Of a DNA stretch of 64,000 bases, positions 48,760 through 60,393 are shown in pieces. Both the position numbers and the translations under genes were made by a program. Source of the DNA: Eumeta japonica (lineage: Eukaryota; Arthropoda; Insecta; Lepidoptera; Psychidae); contig BGZK01001606.1 of the NCBI GenBank assembly GCA_005406025.1, positions 1-64,000 of the forward strand, written 5' to 3'. The notes under the pieces were generated by a model. That model ran no database searches. It had not been told where the DNA came from and saw only the letters and a program-made list of their open reading frames with translations. Positions within the stretch are counted from its first letter, which is position 1. Each line of letters starts with the position of its first letter.

Positions 48760-50545
48760 GTCGATTCTACATTAGCCGAAGAAACTTCGTTCCTACCTGG
48801 TGTCCCACGACACCACTAGTTTTTTCCTTTAATTTTTTTTCGTTTTCATTTTCTTTATAAAACCACATTTTTTCCATTTCTTTTAAATTACTATTTATTT
48901 TTGAGGTTTTTTTAATAACCATATTACAAAAACCCGAAAACCTTTTTTCTTTTTTTGTCGTCATCAATTATTGTTGGAAATTCCCGCCTTCTGACAATGA
49001 CGCCAATTTCCGTTTCCAGCACTATACGCTTCCACAGGAACACTGGACATTCCTCGAGAACGTGCAGCACGTCCTGGATTTTTGCGGGATCACAGGAGCA
49101 GTAAGGCGAGTCCTTCAGCTTAAACCTGTGTAAGTATTTGCGAACCCGCCATGTCCCGTAAGGTTTTGTGCTAATTGGAACGTCATTTCTATTTTTCAGA
49201 AGATCCGGTACGCCAGTTCCACTCGGGGAAAGAAGCAATTGGTGATTTCACCTGTACTTCCCTCGGCGTATTGTTCTTGCCACTCTTCCAGGCTCGCCGC
49301 TCTAATCACCTTTTTCGCGTACGACAGCGGAGACTTATTGTAGTCCGCTGCCGTCTTTTTGGTGAGAGCGGGGCGCCTGGCGAGCTCGTCCGCATGCTCG
49401 TTTCCCTCTATTCCGATATGCGCTCTAACCCAGAATAGAACACAGCCCTGCCTCCCGCAATGGTATCGGAGATGTCGCGCCTAATCAAATCAAATCAAAA
49501 ATATCTTTATTTCGTAGGTAATGAAATTACACTTGAAATACGTCATTAATAAATTCATTTCGACATTACCGCCCATTCCAAATGCTGATTCACCGAGAGA
49601 AAAATGCGCAAAAAACTCAAAGCTTGCTCTTTTTGCTCTTCAATACAAAGGATTTAGTAATTTATAATTTAGTCGTCATTTAAAAATAAATGACCTGATA
49701 GGCGAGCAACTCAATCCCAGGGGCTTTTGTCATTAGATATTCCAACACGGTATAATAGTCGTTGCTACATAACTTTTTTTTAACGAAACGTTTAAACTCA
49801 GTAAATGGCAAATTTTCAATTTCAGCTGGGATCTTATTATAAAAGCGCACACACATTCCCTTAAATGATTTATTAACTTTACTTAGACGAGTCTTATGAG
49901 TAGCAAGATTATTCTTATGTCTACTATTAATATTATGGATGTCGCTCCTTTATGGAACGATTCTATATTTCTTTGACATATATCAGGTTTTTATATATAT
50001 TGTGATAATATATTTTTCCAAATTTTACTTTGAAAATGTCATTGGTCTCAGATCATAAACAGCACGAATAGCTCGCTTCTGCAGCATGAAAATTGTGTTA
50101 ATATCGGCTGCGTATTAACAAATTCCATTATTCCATTCCTAGCTGAGGAGGGTGATAGGTCGGGGCCGGTCAATTCTAGGGCTGACCTAGAGTCACTGAA
50201 TACGTTAACCAGCCCATCTTTGCCCTTTTCACCGTATCCGGCAAAACGCGGATCTGGAAAGACCGTTGTCGAATACCACGTCTCCTTTCCGTTCCGCCAT
50301 TCCGTCAGGGCCGCACCGATTTTGCCTTCTGTTCGGCTTTCGTCGGTGTAAATATGCGGCCCGACTACGGCGAGACGGTCCAAGGTTTGGGAGTCCATGT
50401 CCTTGACATTCTCGTACCCGATCTTGGGTACGTGCGCGGGGTGAGGCAAATCGCCGGGTTTCTCGAGCTCCCGGTCGACAAGAGTGTCCCCTAAATCTTT
50501 TCCGCGCTTAACCTCGTATAGCCAGGCCACTTCCTTCACCTACCA
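48760..50545 (-). pseudogene. R1/I-type LINE (B), 3' half with RNase H and C-terminal finger
   Basis: On -, VKEVAWLYEVKRGKDLGDTL (about 50540-50480) links to an RNase H domain: HIYTDESRTEGKIGAAL (about 50365-50315; family TDGS) and NVFSDSRSALEL (about 50205). It is cut by a CR1/Jockey tail at about 50130-49484 and resumes as RRDISDTIAGG and HIGIEGNEHADELARRPALT (about 49410-49350). The end has YLHRFKLKDSPYCSCDPAKI, VLHVLEECPVF (C-x-C...H...C finger, about 49130-49040). The 5' half of this element lies at 55758-57355; LINE A was inserted between them. Confidence 0.85.
49484..50130 (-). mobile_element. CR1/Jockey-group LINE 3' tail nested in LINE B
   Basis: On -, decayed ORF2 end sequence (LRPMTFSKSN-like near 50050, then a Lys-rich stretch and PFTEFKRFVKKKL-type sequence near 49800) runs to AATAAAGATATTTTTGATTT and two further GATTT units at 49484. 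The same tail occurs at about 29430. It splits the RNase H domain of LINE B. Being a 5'-truncated copy is normal for target-primed insertion. Confidence 0.8.
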
Positions 50546-50559
50546 CCTCCCATGGCCCC

Positions 50560-53500
50560 TCCGACATCTTGGTCATGTGGGTCGAATCGCAGAAACGCCG
50601 CGAGACACCGATAAATCTATTCTTGCGGCTCTTCATGCTTCTTTCAAGTTATTTCCATATTTCTGTTCCTTTGTCCCTGTTTACAATTCTCCCTTAATAG
50701 GGCTTGTGACACCGTAAGACAGAATTCGCTGCCGAGCAGTCTTCTTTCTTCTTCTCGGTTCTTCTTTCTGCACTGCAGTCCGCCATGCAATCTGTGCCAA
50801 GAACGCGCAAATTCTTTAAACCTGCAGAAGTTTGCTTGAAAACCCACGAGGTCCGCATAGTAAACCGGACACACTTGCAGCACTTCCAATCACCTAACAT
50901 TACAGTTCTAATATCGTCATATAGAGGATATGCCCACAATACATGGTGCATGTCCTCGTCCGTCAGTCCGCACATGCATACGCTCGTCTCATTCAGTCTC
51001 AAGTCATATAGTCACTTCCTAAAGCACCTGTGCCCCGTGAGCAGCTGGAAAGTTTCATAATTCGTTTCAACCCAGTCGAGACTGAGTCTCACCGATACGC
51101 TCGGGAAGTAGCGGAACAGTTCCCTGCCATTCGCCTCTTCATCCCATCTCTTTTACCAGTCTGCTATCACCTCCTCTCTTACCCGTCGCCTAAGCGCCCC
51201 GACCTCGGCCCTGGTAAGATTATCGCGCTCTAGGTCAACATGTCTAGCAAGGGTCACGTCAAAGTCTGCAGGCAGAACTCCGGCCAAGACCGGCAGTGCC
51301 GCCGTGCTCGTCGTGCGATAGGCTTTAGTCGATAACGTCAGAGCTGGTCTCTGCGTTCTGAGTAACGCGCTGCGGACAACGTGCACGCTGCACGTGCAGC
51401 CCGCAGCATACGTCACTGTCGCAAGAAAAGTTCCCCGGTATATTGTCAGCAGGGACGGATATCTCATTCCCCACGATGCAGCCGAAACCCTGGACATCTT
51501 GCCGAAGCTTTTCGCGACTCTCTCTCCTATTGATAGCGCATGTTGTGCAAACGAGAGCCGGTCATCTATAATCACTCCCAGCACTGTGGCCGCGGAAACG
51601 ACCCGGATAGAGTCGCCACCCATCCTCACGGTCGGCGGTCTCTGTAGCTTGCCTTTGACGGTCATGGAGCAGGATTTAGCCTGCGAGAATCCCAGCCGGT
51701 TACGTCCACCCCACTCCCGAATCAGGTCGAGTGCTACTTGAGGCCGCCTCTCGATTTCGAATCGGGACGGCGGCTCCACTAGGACCGTCAAATCGTCCGC
51801 ATAGGCCTCGACTTTAATTCAGGCTGGGAATGGAAGACACAGCAAGTCGTCCAGGAGAACGTTCCACAGGGTGGGGCTTAAGACCGAGCCTTGCGGACAA
51901 CCCATAGTCGACTTTTTCCACGACACCTCCGTGCCAATGAAAAGTCCGACCTTTCGGTCAACAAAATAGTCGTTGAGCAGTCTGTACAGGTTGGGTGGCA
52001 GCTCTCCCCGCTTCGCCTTGGTCAGTACCATAGGCCACTACGCACTGTCAAAAGCTCCACTAATGTCGAAAAATATGCACTGTACATATTTCTCAGTCGA
52101 GTCTCGGGCCACCCCCAAAATACTATTGAGGGCGGTCCTAGTCGATCTGCCTGTAGTAAACCCGTGCTGGCTAGTACTGAGATTGGCAGTAAGATCTACC
52201 GCAAGCTTTAATATGATGCGTTTTAGAATTTTGCCCAGGACCGAGAGCGGGGTGATCAGACGATACGCTTTCGGATCAGTCGCCGCCCTGGCGTTCCCTT
52301 TCGGGAGGACGAGTAGGTGACCGCGTTTCCATACCTCTGGGAAGATTCCCTCAATCACGCACCTGTCATACACTCTAGTCACCTCCTGCTGCGCCGTACG
52401 CCAGACAAGCCTGATAATTCTCGAAATTATTCCATCTAGTCCCGGGGCAGTATGGGGCAAAGACCCAATTATTTTCACCAGCTCTACGCTCACGAGTGGC
52501 GCCGCGTCCCTACCAGATGGAGTCGTGGCAGCTGCCACCCGCACCAGACTATAATACGCCGTGTCCCTACCCGGATCATCGTCCGGGCACAGTGCACGGA
52601 GCACCCCCGGACATGGCTCCTTGGGTATCGCAAGCGTAACCCTCGGCCAACGTAAGGCCGTTGACCACGTTGCGCGGAGCAAGGCAGCGTACCGAGGCCG
52701 CCCTAAACGCGAGACCCCACGGATTAACGTTCCCACTTTCGGCAATGTCCCTTTAATATTCATCTTGCGTCTCCCGTATAGCCACGCGATACTCCCATCG
52801 TGCCCGTCGGAAGTCAGCTCAGGCCCACTCCTCACCACGCTCACGCGTCCCCTGCTATACCTTTTTCTTCCTTGCTGCTGTTCTTCTCAATAAAGCTTAC
52901 CATTCCACCATTCATAATCTCCATATATCCTTGGCTTTCGCACATCCAGACACTCTCTGGCAGTTGCAGTCACCGCATCCGTGAAGGACTCGGCCACACG
53001 AGCGGCCGGAGCCCTGGAATGCGGCCAATTCTGAATTGGATTGTGCTCTCAAACCTTTCCCAATCTACTCCATGGTCATGAAAGCGCACGGGCTCGTCTG
53101 CCGGTTGTGCGCGCGCAGCGGACCGCCCCGCGCCCGGGTTTGATCAGACGATGATCGCTGCTAGAAGCCCGATCATTCACCGTCTATTCGGCCACTTTCA
53201 GATTTCTGGTCGATAATGTTAAATCGACGGGACTCGCCGCTCGATCTCGCGTACGTACAAGGCTGGTCTTCTTGGTTATGGATGAGAAGGCCTCGTTCTA
53301 GAATGAAGCCCTCCATCCTCTGCCGGCGATACTCTGTCTCAGGACTTCTTCCAATGTATTGTCGGCGCTCGCAGAACCAGAGCGGTGAGTGCGCGTTGAA
53401 GTCCACCCCTATGAGGATCCTTTTCCTGCGAAGAATGTTCAGGACCCTCTCGAGGTGGTCCAAGTGACTGTCGATTGCTTCGCTATTCTGAAAGTAGCAC

Positions 53501-53788
53501 GAAAAGACGTGGACATCTTAGGGCTCGACGTGGCCTATCAGGCAGTAGGGAGTGGACAAGTGTGCTAGCACGCTGATCGTCATATCGCTCCTGCAGGCCA
53601 AGATACCAGCTTTGGCATGCTGTCCTACCTGTAGTAAGTTCGGCTCACCGCAGTGTTGCTCCTGTACCAGTACCATGTCCAACCTCATACCCCGCGCGAA
53701 GCTCGGCAACTCTTGAGTGGCCACTATCGAGCCACCCAGATTCACCTGCCCGATCCGAAGGTAAGAGAACTCATCCATAGAGAGTGAC
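50560..53788 (-). pseudogene. LINE A ORF2: endonuclease and reverse transcriptase, broken
   Basis: The AP-type endonuclease (53778-53173) starts YLRIGQVNLGGS, has LVQEQHCGEPNL (the Glu position) and LIGVDFNAHSPLW (D-x-N). One stop near 53518 breaks it. After a frameshift the reverse transcriptase runs 52844-51153: KAYRLITPLSVLGKILKR, GFTTGRSTRTALNS, FFDISGAFDSA (motif A), GCPQGSVLSPTLWN (motif B), EAYADDLTVLV (motif C, YADD intact at 51792-51803). A TAG follows SA where the family has Trp (near 52033), and another stop lies just before the YADD box. A Cys/His finger (CMCGLTDEDMHHVLWAYPLY, about 50975-50915) ends it. No RNase H is seen here, unlike LINE B. Confidence 0.88.
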
Positions 53789-53789
53789 A

Positions 53790-55090
53790 GTGATCAGCCG
53801 CTCTTCGGCAGACCTGCGCGCTGGGCACTCTCTTGCCGCCGTTGTGTGGGTGTCGGCCTCACGTCGGTCGAAGCAATGGCATGTAGCACACTTCGAGGTT
53901 TCCGCCTTGCAATCAGCCGTACGATGACCTGTAGACCCACACTTGGTGCACACCGTTTCGCCGGACCTGCAGTCCGTCTCAGGGTGCCCATATTGCTGAC
54001 ACTTCCGACAGCATGTGATGTCAATATATTGACGTCACATGCTGTCGTCAATATATACGATCATGGTGTGCGACTATAGTCGCACACCATGACCGCCTCT
54101 CTTCCGATGTACTCTCTATCCAGCGAGACCAGTACGTCGCGCAGCTCTGGCTCACACTCCAGGACCACCGTGGTGGTCGCACTCTCCCGACGCGACTTCT
54201 TAAAAGCGACCCGGCAGTTTTTAGTCAGTCTTTCCAGCGACCATTCGGGGTGTTTAACGCACAGGTTCTGTTCGAACAGTCCGGTCATCACCGCTTCGTC
54301 GGACGGGTCCCCGGACAAGTTACGCCACGCAGCGTCGGTAGTACCGCCTTCTTTATGTTTTTCGTAGCTTCGGCTGAGGTTGTCTGCACAATCACGCCCG
54401 CGCGGCCAACTTTCCTCACCTTCGAGACCTGCACCTGCAACGCGATGGGGTCCATGGCGCTCTTTAAAACCTTCTTGGTTTCTTCTGCAGTCTTGATATT
54501 GTCCGCCTGCTTGGCAGCCGGGTAAAAGGCCAAGACTGGCCTACTGGCGGGCCTCTTCACCTCTACGTTCGCCCGCGCCGGCCCCGACAGCTTCAACGCT
54601 GATGCATACGACTTAGCCGTAGGCTGCGCAGAGCTCTGCTCGCGGCGACTGCCCGGACCGCTTCGAGCTTCGCATTGGCCGTCGCAAGCTTGGCCTCCGC
54701 CAGACGTAGGTTTAGCGCCGTAACCACTGCCAGGATATCCCGGCCGTGCGATGCCACACTGTTCGTATCGGACCTATTCAGCTTGGAGCCTGGGCTCATC
54801 ACCACTTCGAAGATAGCCTTGATCGCGTCGTGTATCCTCTCAACTAGGTCCTCCTGTGTTGCACCGCGAAGCGAGCGCTTGACGTCTAGGTCCGCTAGCG
54901 CCTCTGAGCGCTCCATTTCCATACGCGGGCGCGACGACGGCAGGAGCTCGCCCGGGCTTTCCCGAGGTCGCTTACCAGGCGCCGACATCACTGGCGGATC
55001 GTCCAGGACTCTCACCCAGCAGGCGGGGCACGGCAAATGGACTGACGCGGCGTAAAGATCGTCGCTTCCTCCTGGCTCTTATCGGACATC
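53790..55090 (-). pseudogene. LINE A ORF1 (gag-like, CCHC zinc knuckles), broken
   Basis: A plausible start ATG at 55090 (MSDKSQEEATIF) is followed by frameshifts. An N-terminal helical, Ala/Arg-rich region lies at 55036-54593. A middle domain with VQVSKVRKVGRAGVIVQT and LVSLDREYIGREAVMV follows (54596-54061). Zinc knuckles are near the end: CRSGETVCTKCGSTGHRTAD and CPARR (about 53970-53810), giving C-x2-C-x4-H-x4-C patterns. At 54006-54092 two palindromes created by a 50-bp insertion break the frame between the middle domain and the knuckles. The ORF1 protein binds the element RNA in an RNP. Confidence 0.82.
54006..54092. repeat. Two adjacent palindromes in LINE A ORF1
   Basis: 54006-54047 is a 42-bp palindrome (arm CGACAGCATGTGATGTCAAT plus one A) with one mismatch. 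54061-54092 is a perfect 32-bp palindrome (arm TCATGGTGTGCGACTA). Thirteen bases lie between. Confidence 0.97.
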
Positions 55091-55757
55091 GTTAACGATG
55101 TCTGGATTTATTCGTTAAAAGGGCATACACACAATACACCCTAATATACCCTAAAAATAAAAATATACCCTAATCTAATGAAATATATACCAGAACTTAC
55201 GCTAAGTTAACCTATAATAATAAAGTCTAAAAGAGGTCCTAATCTATCTTAAACGCTAAAACTTATCGTCTCCACGGAGCACGAAGCACGCCGCGCCGGC
55301 CCACGAACGGTGATGTAGACAGCCAGCGGCCGCCCACAACCGATGACGCAGCCGACACGGCACAACAGCAGCTTACTTATCACTAGCCCCACTAACGCGA
55401 TGACGTGCCAGTGGGCGTGCACCACACAACATTGCACTACTTGCTTCTCTCTCACTGATCACTATGGGCGGAGCCCAGACACTTAAACGCTGTATGCGGA
55501 AGCGAGAATCTGACGAGACCGCCTCCGCCAATCGGCAGGCCCAAAACGCCCGGCGCGGCTGTCCTATCACGCCCACTGGGCGGCGCTAGGCCGTTTAGCG
55601 AGAGTAGGAATGACAAGGACGGGACTAACTTTGGAGGCGTCTGGCTGCTTACACTTCGAATACTATGCACTCGAATACTCGAAAACGCGACGAAATATAT
55701 TATCACGTAACCAAATACGCGTGTGCATACGGTGGTCTGCAACAAAGATCCTCGAGA

Positions 55758-57355
55758 GGATCAGCGCGGAATGCAGAGACATTGTGCGGTGAGCCCGGCA
55801 TGCCTTAAAAGCGACGCTGCGCTGGACAGCGTCGAGCATCTTGCGCACGCCGAGCTTCCTCGTTGCCAGTGCCCAAGCGCACGATGCGTATAGAACGATA
55901 GGCTCTATCACGGTTATGTATATGATCCTCACGACCGTCGGACTCAGACCCCACATTGCCTTGGCCGCTCGGGCTAATCCTTTATAAATATTTACAGCTT
56001 TTTTACAAGTCTTAGTAACATGTGGAATGAACGTCAGCTTTCTATCTATGGTCAGACCGAGGAGGCGTATTTCGCCAACTTGGCTTATTTGCTCGCCGTT
56101 CATGTGCACCACTGGATCGTCATATTTCAGCTTTTTGGTCAGAACCATCGTGCGAGCTAGAGCACGGTTGTTTTCCTCCTCGATCGACGAAGCCGACTGT
56201 CCAGAGAACATGAGGACCACATCATCCACGAACGCCTGGACGTATACGCCGAGTTCCCCGAGTTCTCGGAGTAAAGAATTCAAAATCAGGTCCCAAAATT
56301 TGGACCGGCTATAGAGCCCTATATACAACCCTTCAAAGTCCTTTTCCTGCATTCCCCTCCAGCGTACCTAACGATAACCTCCCGGTCCCGAAGGTAGCCT
56401 CGAACCGCCATGGAGGTTTACTGAGCAGTTTTGAGCGCGCATCTGGGTCTCCAACGCCGGCCACCACGTATTGTCGAAAGCACCTTCTATGTCCAATGAC
56501 ACCATTAAAACGATTTTTTGAAATTGAAGTCTTTGTAGGTGTATGCCATTAGATAATAGAGGGCGTCCTCCGTCCTGCGCTGTGGCGTGAAGCCATACTG
56601 CGTCGCTTGTAACTTTGGCAATAAATGCCACTGGAGGCGTCCGACCAGCATACTTTCCACTGTTTTGCCCAGTACAGGAAGCAGACCTATAGGACGGTAC
56701 TTCGGACGGCCGTAGTCCTCCTTGCCTGCCTTCGGAATCATCTTAATGGCCGCCACCTTCCAGGTCCGGGGAAAGTATCTCAGCTCAAGGCAATTATTGG
56801 CCATCTCTAAGAACAATCCCAGGTCCTGGAAAATCGCTGCCTGGCATTTGTCCGACATGAACCCATCAATGCCCCGGGCCTTCCGAGGGTGGAACGCTTT
56901 AAGAGCGCTTCTAACCTCAGCCCCGGTAAAAGATGGGTTTACCCTGGGCAGATCCTCTGAAGCTTCGGGTGGTTGACTATCCCCGTCGGTTCGTCTTCTG
57001 ACTTCCGTATGATACGGGTCGTCAGTATCGACCCGGTCATCAGGGAAAAAGGTTTCCGCCAGGAGGGTCGCTGACTCGTCTGGACCTAATATTTGTCCCA
57101 AGTCAGTTTTTAGTAGGACATCCTCTCGGTTTTTCCCCGTTTCTCTGATGACCCTGTAGATGCCGTCCCACAGTCTCTGTCCATCCTGTGCAGAGCAAAA
57201 CCGCTTCCAGCTCGTGGTCTGCACCTCTGCTACTGTCTTTCATAATCCTCCCTAGCTTGCACATATTCCCCGTTCACGTACTTCCGCCTGCTGGGGGCCG
57301 CGTTTCGGATGCGCCGCTTCTTAGTGCGCACATCCCGTTTCAGCCCCTCTAACTC
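55758..57355 (-). pseudogene. R1/I-type LINE (B), 5' half with reverse transcriptase
   Basis: On -, RDVRTKKRRIRNAAPSRRKY (about 57330-57275) begins the readable part. DGFMSDKCQAAIFQDLGLFL, KYRPIGLLPVLGKTVESMLV and QYGFTPQRRTEDALYYL follow (56870-56550). SLDIEGAFDNTWWP is motif A (about 56500-56460). The YxDD box reads AFVDDVVLMFSG (about 56250-56215), FVDD where relatives have FADD. Thumb sequence LLGLTIDRKLTFIPHVTKTC (about 56060-56000) and RKMLDAVQRSVAFKACRAHR end at SALILSRI near 55770, where LINE A begins. Frameshifts lie near 56630 and 56370. The 5' end, with endonuclease and ORF1, is missing beyond 57355. Confidence 0.88.
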
Positions 57356-58024
57356 ATAAGGTTAACTAATAAGGTTTATTCAGTATGTCACTTAAGTGCC
57401 AAAAACTGTATTTTACCATCTGGATTCACCATTATTGTTGTAATTTTCGCATGAAAAGGATTTAACTAACAAACAGTTTGAATTTATAATAGAGTTACTG
57501 CTTTTAGTAGTTCTTTTTTACTATTTTAGTAGATTTGAGCAAATTTATTAAGTGATTCATTTTGTTTAAAAAATCTAGTACATTTTAGCATATTTCTAGA
57601 TTTTATATAAAAAAAAACATGGTATATTTTGGTATTGTTTAAAATGTTGACTATCAGCATTACCAAAACGGTGCTAAGTTTTCTTTGTAATGTTGGTGAC
57701 ATTGCGAACATAATTTGTGCTTATTTCCTGTTTTATTTGTTGGTTGGTGGTTCCTTTTTTTGTCATAAAGATAGCAAAACTTAGATCATAGATGAGGAAT
57801 TACGGCATTTCAAATTTGATTTAGAGGTAATGAATCTTTTATTATCTTTGTCTTCAAGTTAAATGAGGTGTATATGGAAACTTTTTGGAGTTCATATCCA
57901 GGGTTCAGGTCTATTTTGAAATCCATATACTAAAGATAAATTCTCAATTAAAATATAATAACATTTGTTAGTTTGCTGAAGCATCGATGTGCCTTCACGT
58001 GGCAAATACAATTTATTAAAAAGA
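57356..58024. other. Spacer, no gene seen
   Basis: AT-rich sequence between the LINE cluster and a dispersed repeat. Confidence 0.4.
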
Positions 58025-58550
58025 TTTTTTGACGTGACAACGTCTTATAAATTGGTTTGCCGGGTGACACTTCAAGAAACTGCGTTACGCTCCGCTCACG
58101 TTATGCGCTCACAATGAGAGCGAGTGAGAGGCACGCGTCCCTTCCACTCGGGCATGGTTAGCCCGCCTAAGAGCGAGAGAGACAGACATAAAAAGTGAAA
58201 GGCACGCGTCCCTTCCACTCAGATAGGAACAAGTTAAGTTGTAGTAAACGCTGTTTCATTGTACGCAAATGTATTGCAAGTTATTGTATGTATATTTGTA
58301 TATAAATACGTATGTATGTGTAAAGGTAAAATAAAATTTTGTTAATATGAAATTCAGTGCGAGATTCTTTGTATAAATTAATGTTTTAAATATAATTCTT
58401 TGTATAAATAAATGTTTTAAATTGTTACTATTATTTCATCCTTCTTCCTACTATACGAATGAATATTCACATTAAAATGATTTTACCACTCAAAGTCGTT
58501 GTCACGTAAAACTTTCGCCCGTATACCGACTTTACAGGCAACCAATTTTT
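58025..58550. repeat. Unnamed dispersed repeat, copy 2
   Basis: Ends match copy 1 at 32985-33373. The left is TTTTTTGACGTGACAACG plus TCTTATAAAT; the right is TCACGTAAAAC near 58500 and CCGACTTTACAGGCAACC plus AATTTTT. The interior is different. It includes a direct duplication of GGCACGCGTCCCTTCCACTC (58121-58140 and 58201-58220) and two similar ATTCTTTGTATAAAT units near 58370-58410. No ORF. Confidence 0.7.
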
Positions 58551-58570
58551 CTCATGTAAATTTAAACAAA

Positions 58571-58755
58571 AAAAAATCAGAAATAGATTAGTTACTAAAT
58601 TAGTTACAGCAGTTTTAAATAACAAACAGGCCATGAAACATATAGGTGGCTACATTCGCTTCCTACAACATGACAAAATGGTGAAAAAGTTTTACAAGAG
58701 CTGCCGAAAAGAAATGCCAAATAATGACTATAATGAGTGTCAAAATAGTGATTAG
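58571..58755 (+). other. Short open frame of unknown origin, possibly a terminal exon
   Basis: After a possible acceptor (AAAAAATCAG, ending 58577) the + strand reads RLVTKLVTAVLNNKQAMKHI, then GGYIRFLQHDKMVKKFYKSC and RKEMPNNDYNECQNSD before TAG at about 58753. Composition looks protein-like, not random AT translation. I do not recognise it. It lies between the LINE cluster and DDX28. It could be the last exon of an unrecognised gene or a decayed transposon piece. Confidence 0.25.
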
Positions 58756-60393
58756 GTAGATTCTTAAATTATATTACACTTAAATTAAAATTTCTAACAA
58801 TTTCTGCTGTTTTATTTTCCTAAAATATGTTATAGCTAACTTGGTATTTTTCATAGTAAGATTATGTTAGATCCCTTGTATGTTAGTTTCTTATAGATTT
58901 TAATAGTCCTTTCAGTAGATCACTGAATTTGAAAACGCTAACGCTGGTTTATATTAATTTTTTTATATACATGGTATCATGAAACTGTAAAAAAATTATT
59001 GGACAATCTAAAAATTGTACAGTATATTTATAAATATACGCTTTTAAATAAATCAAAACCTACAAGGTACATCTCGTTTACTTAGAACAATGAAATTTGG
59101 CGTGAAGCAAGGTCTTAAAGAGTAAGTAAAGAGAAAATCGACAAATCGCTAATTTACAATATCATTAATTTTTAAGTTATTGCATAGCTTTTATCGCGGG
59201 CTTTGAGCGCGGCGACTGAATCAAGAAATTCCGTAACGAAAATAAAACCTAACACCCACCACTCCGCCTACCATGTAGCTCGGCCGAGCGTTCGCTTAAC
59301 GTGTATGTATATACGACTGAACGAAGCTCGCACGGATCGAGACGAGCTGCTCCGAAATCGGACGAATACCTAAACAACTGTTTGTGAGAAAGTATATAGG
59401 TGTATAGGTATCTATCATATCTTTATAATGCCACACTCACCGCATGTGCCCCGTAAGCATATACATGTAGGTACATATGTATACATAGGTGTACCTATGC
59501 ACAACAGTGAATAGCAGTTGCTGGTGAATAGCTATACACGTAAAATTTGTGTGAAAAGTGTTTTAAATATGAATAAACAAAGTGCATTTATTAATGAAGG
59601 AAGTGATGAAAAACTTGAATTAATATCAAAGAAAAAAAAATACTGCATAAATAAATAAATAATTATAATTGCATAAGTCATAAGTTGTTTTTTTTGAGAT
59701 TACAATTTGACGTTTCCAGTCGGAATATGGATCATGACGTAGACTGATGTATGGAAAACGTTTTTAACTTTCCACTATGAGTATTTGAAATTGAAAGATA
59801 TTCGTAATTTTTAAATATCCCGTATATCTAAAAAAAAGTAGAAATGTTTTTTTGGAAAAACAATAATAGTTTCAAATATTTCAGACCGATATCTCGCTTG
59901 TATTGATAACAAAAACAGGCAAAATTGGTCCAGATTTGATGAAAAAAATATCTGCATGCATAAATATGTTTATGTAGAACCCTCAACGTGCGAGTCATAT
60001 TTATACGTTCCCGGTGGCTTTTATTGCTTCCTCATTGAGTTTAAACTATTTGATTCTTGTACTTAACTTTTAATAGTCTTTGGGAAATACTAGTATGATT
60101 TTTTTTTCATTTAACATTGTTCTGTTTTTTTTTATTCTTCATTTTTTTGAAATCTGTCTTTCGTTAACACCATTTATCAAGTTATTTTGAGCAATTCCTC
60201 ACAAAAGCAGGAAATTCTTTATTGTCACACTTTATTGTTACACTTTTAGGATTTTGCTTTTGACAGATATTCTGTGATTCTATGCTTTATTGTCGGTGTT
60301 CTATGTTGCATATGTTTTCTTGAAGGGGATGTTAAAGTGCACGAATTATTAAAAAACGGATGTTAATTTGTCTATAGATTATAATTGTATACA
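58756..60393. other. DDX28 upstream region, no gene seen
   Basis: Contains a GC-richer CpG patch (about 59200-59360) and AT-rich DNA. The DDX28 promoter must lie at its right end, but no element stands out. Confidence 0.4.

Larger units (their letters stand above)
50546..55757 (-). mobile_element. R1/I-type LINE (A), nearly full length, nested in LINE B
   Basis: 5.2 kb with a 5' UTR (55757-55091), ORF1 (55090-53790) and ORF2 (53788-50560) on -. GC content is far above its surroundings, CpG-rich in the UTR. It separates two halves of LINE B whose coding sequence is collinear: the B text stops at SALILSRI (about 55770) and resumes at VKEVAWLYEVK (about 50540). Stops and frameshifts show decay, but most of ORF2 keeps one frame. 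Confidence 0.85.

Noticed and set aside
51394..51741. 115-codon + frame opposite the LINE reverse transcriptase
   Set aside because: Shadow of the GC-rich LINE A ORF2 on the other strand. Similar shadows occur at 52452-53081, 53846-54525 and 54675-55055.
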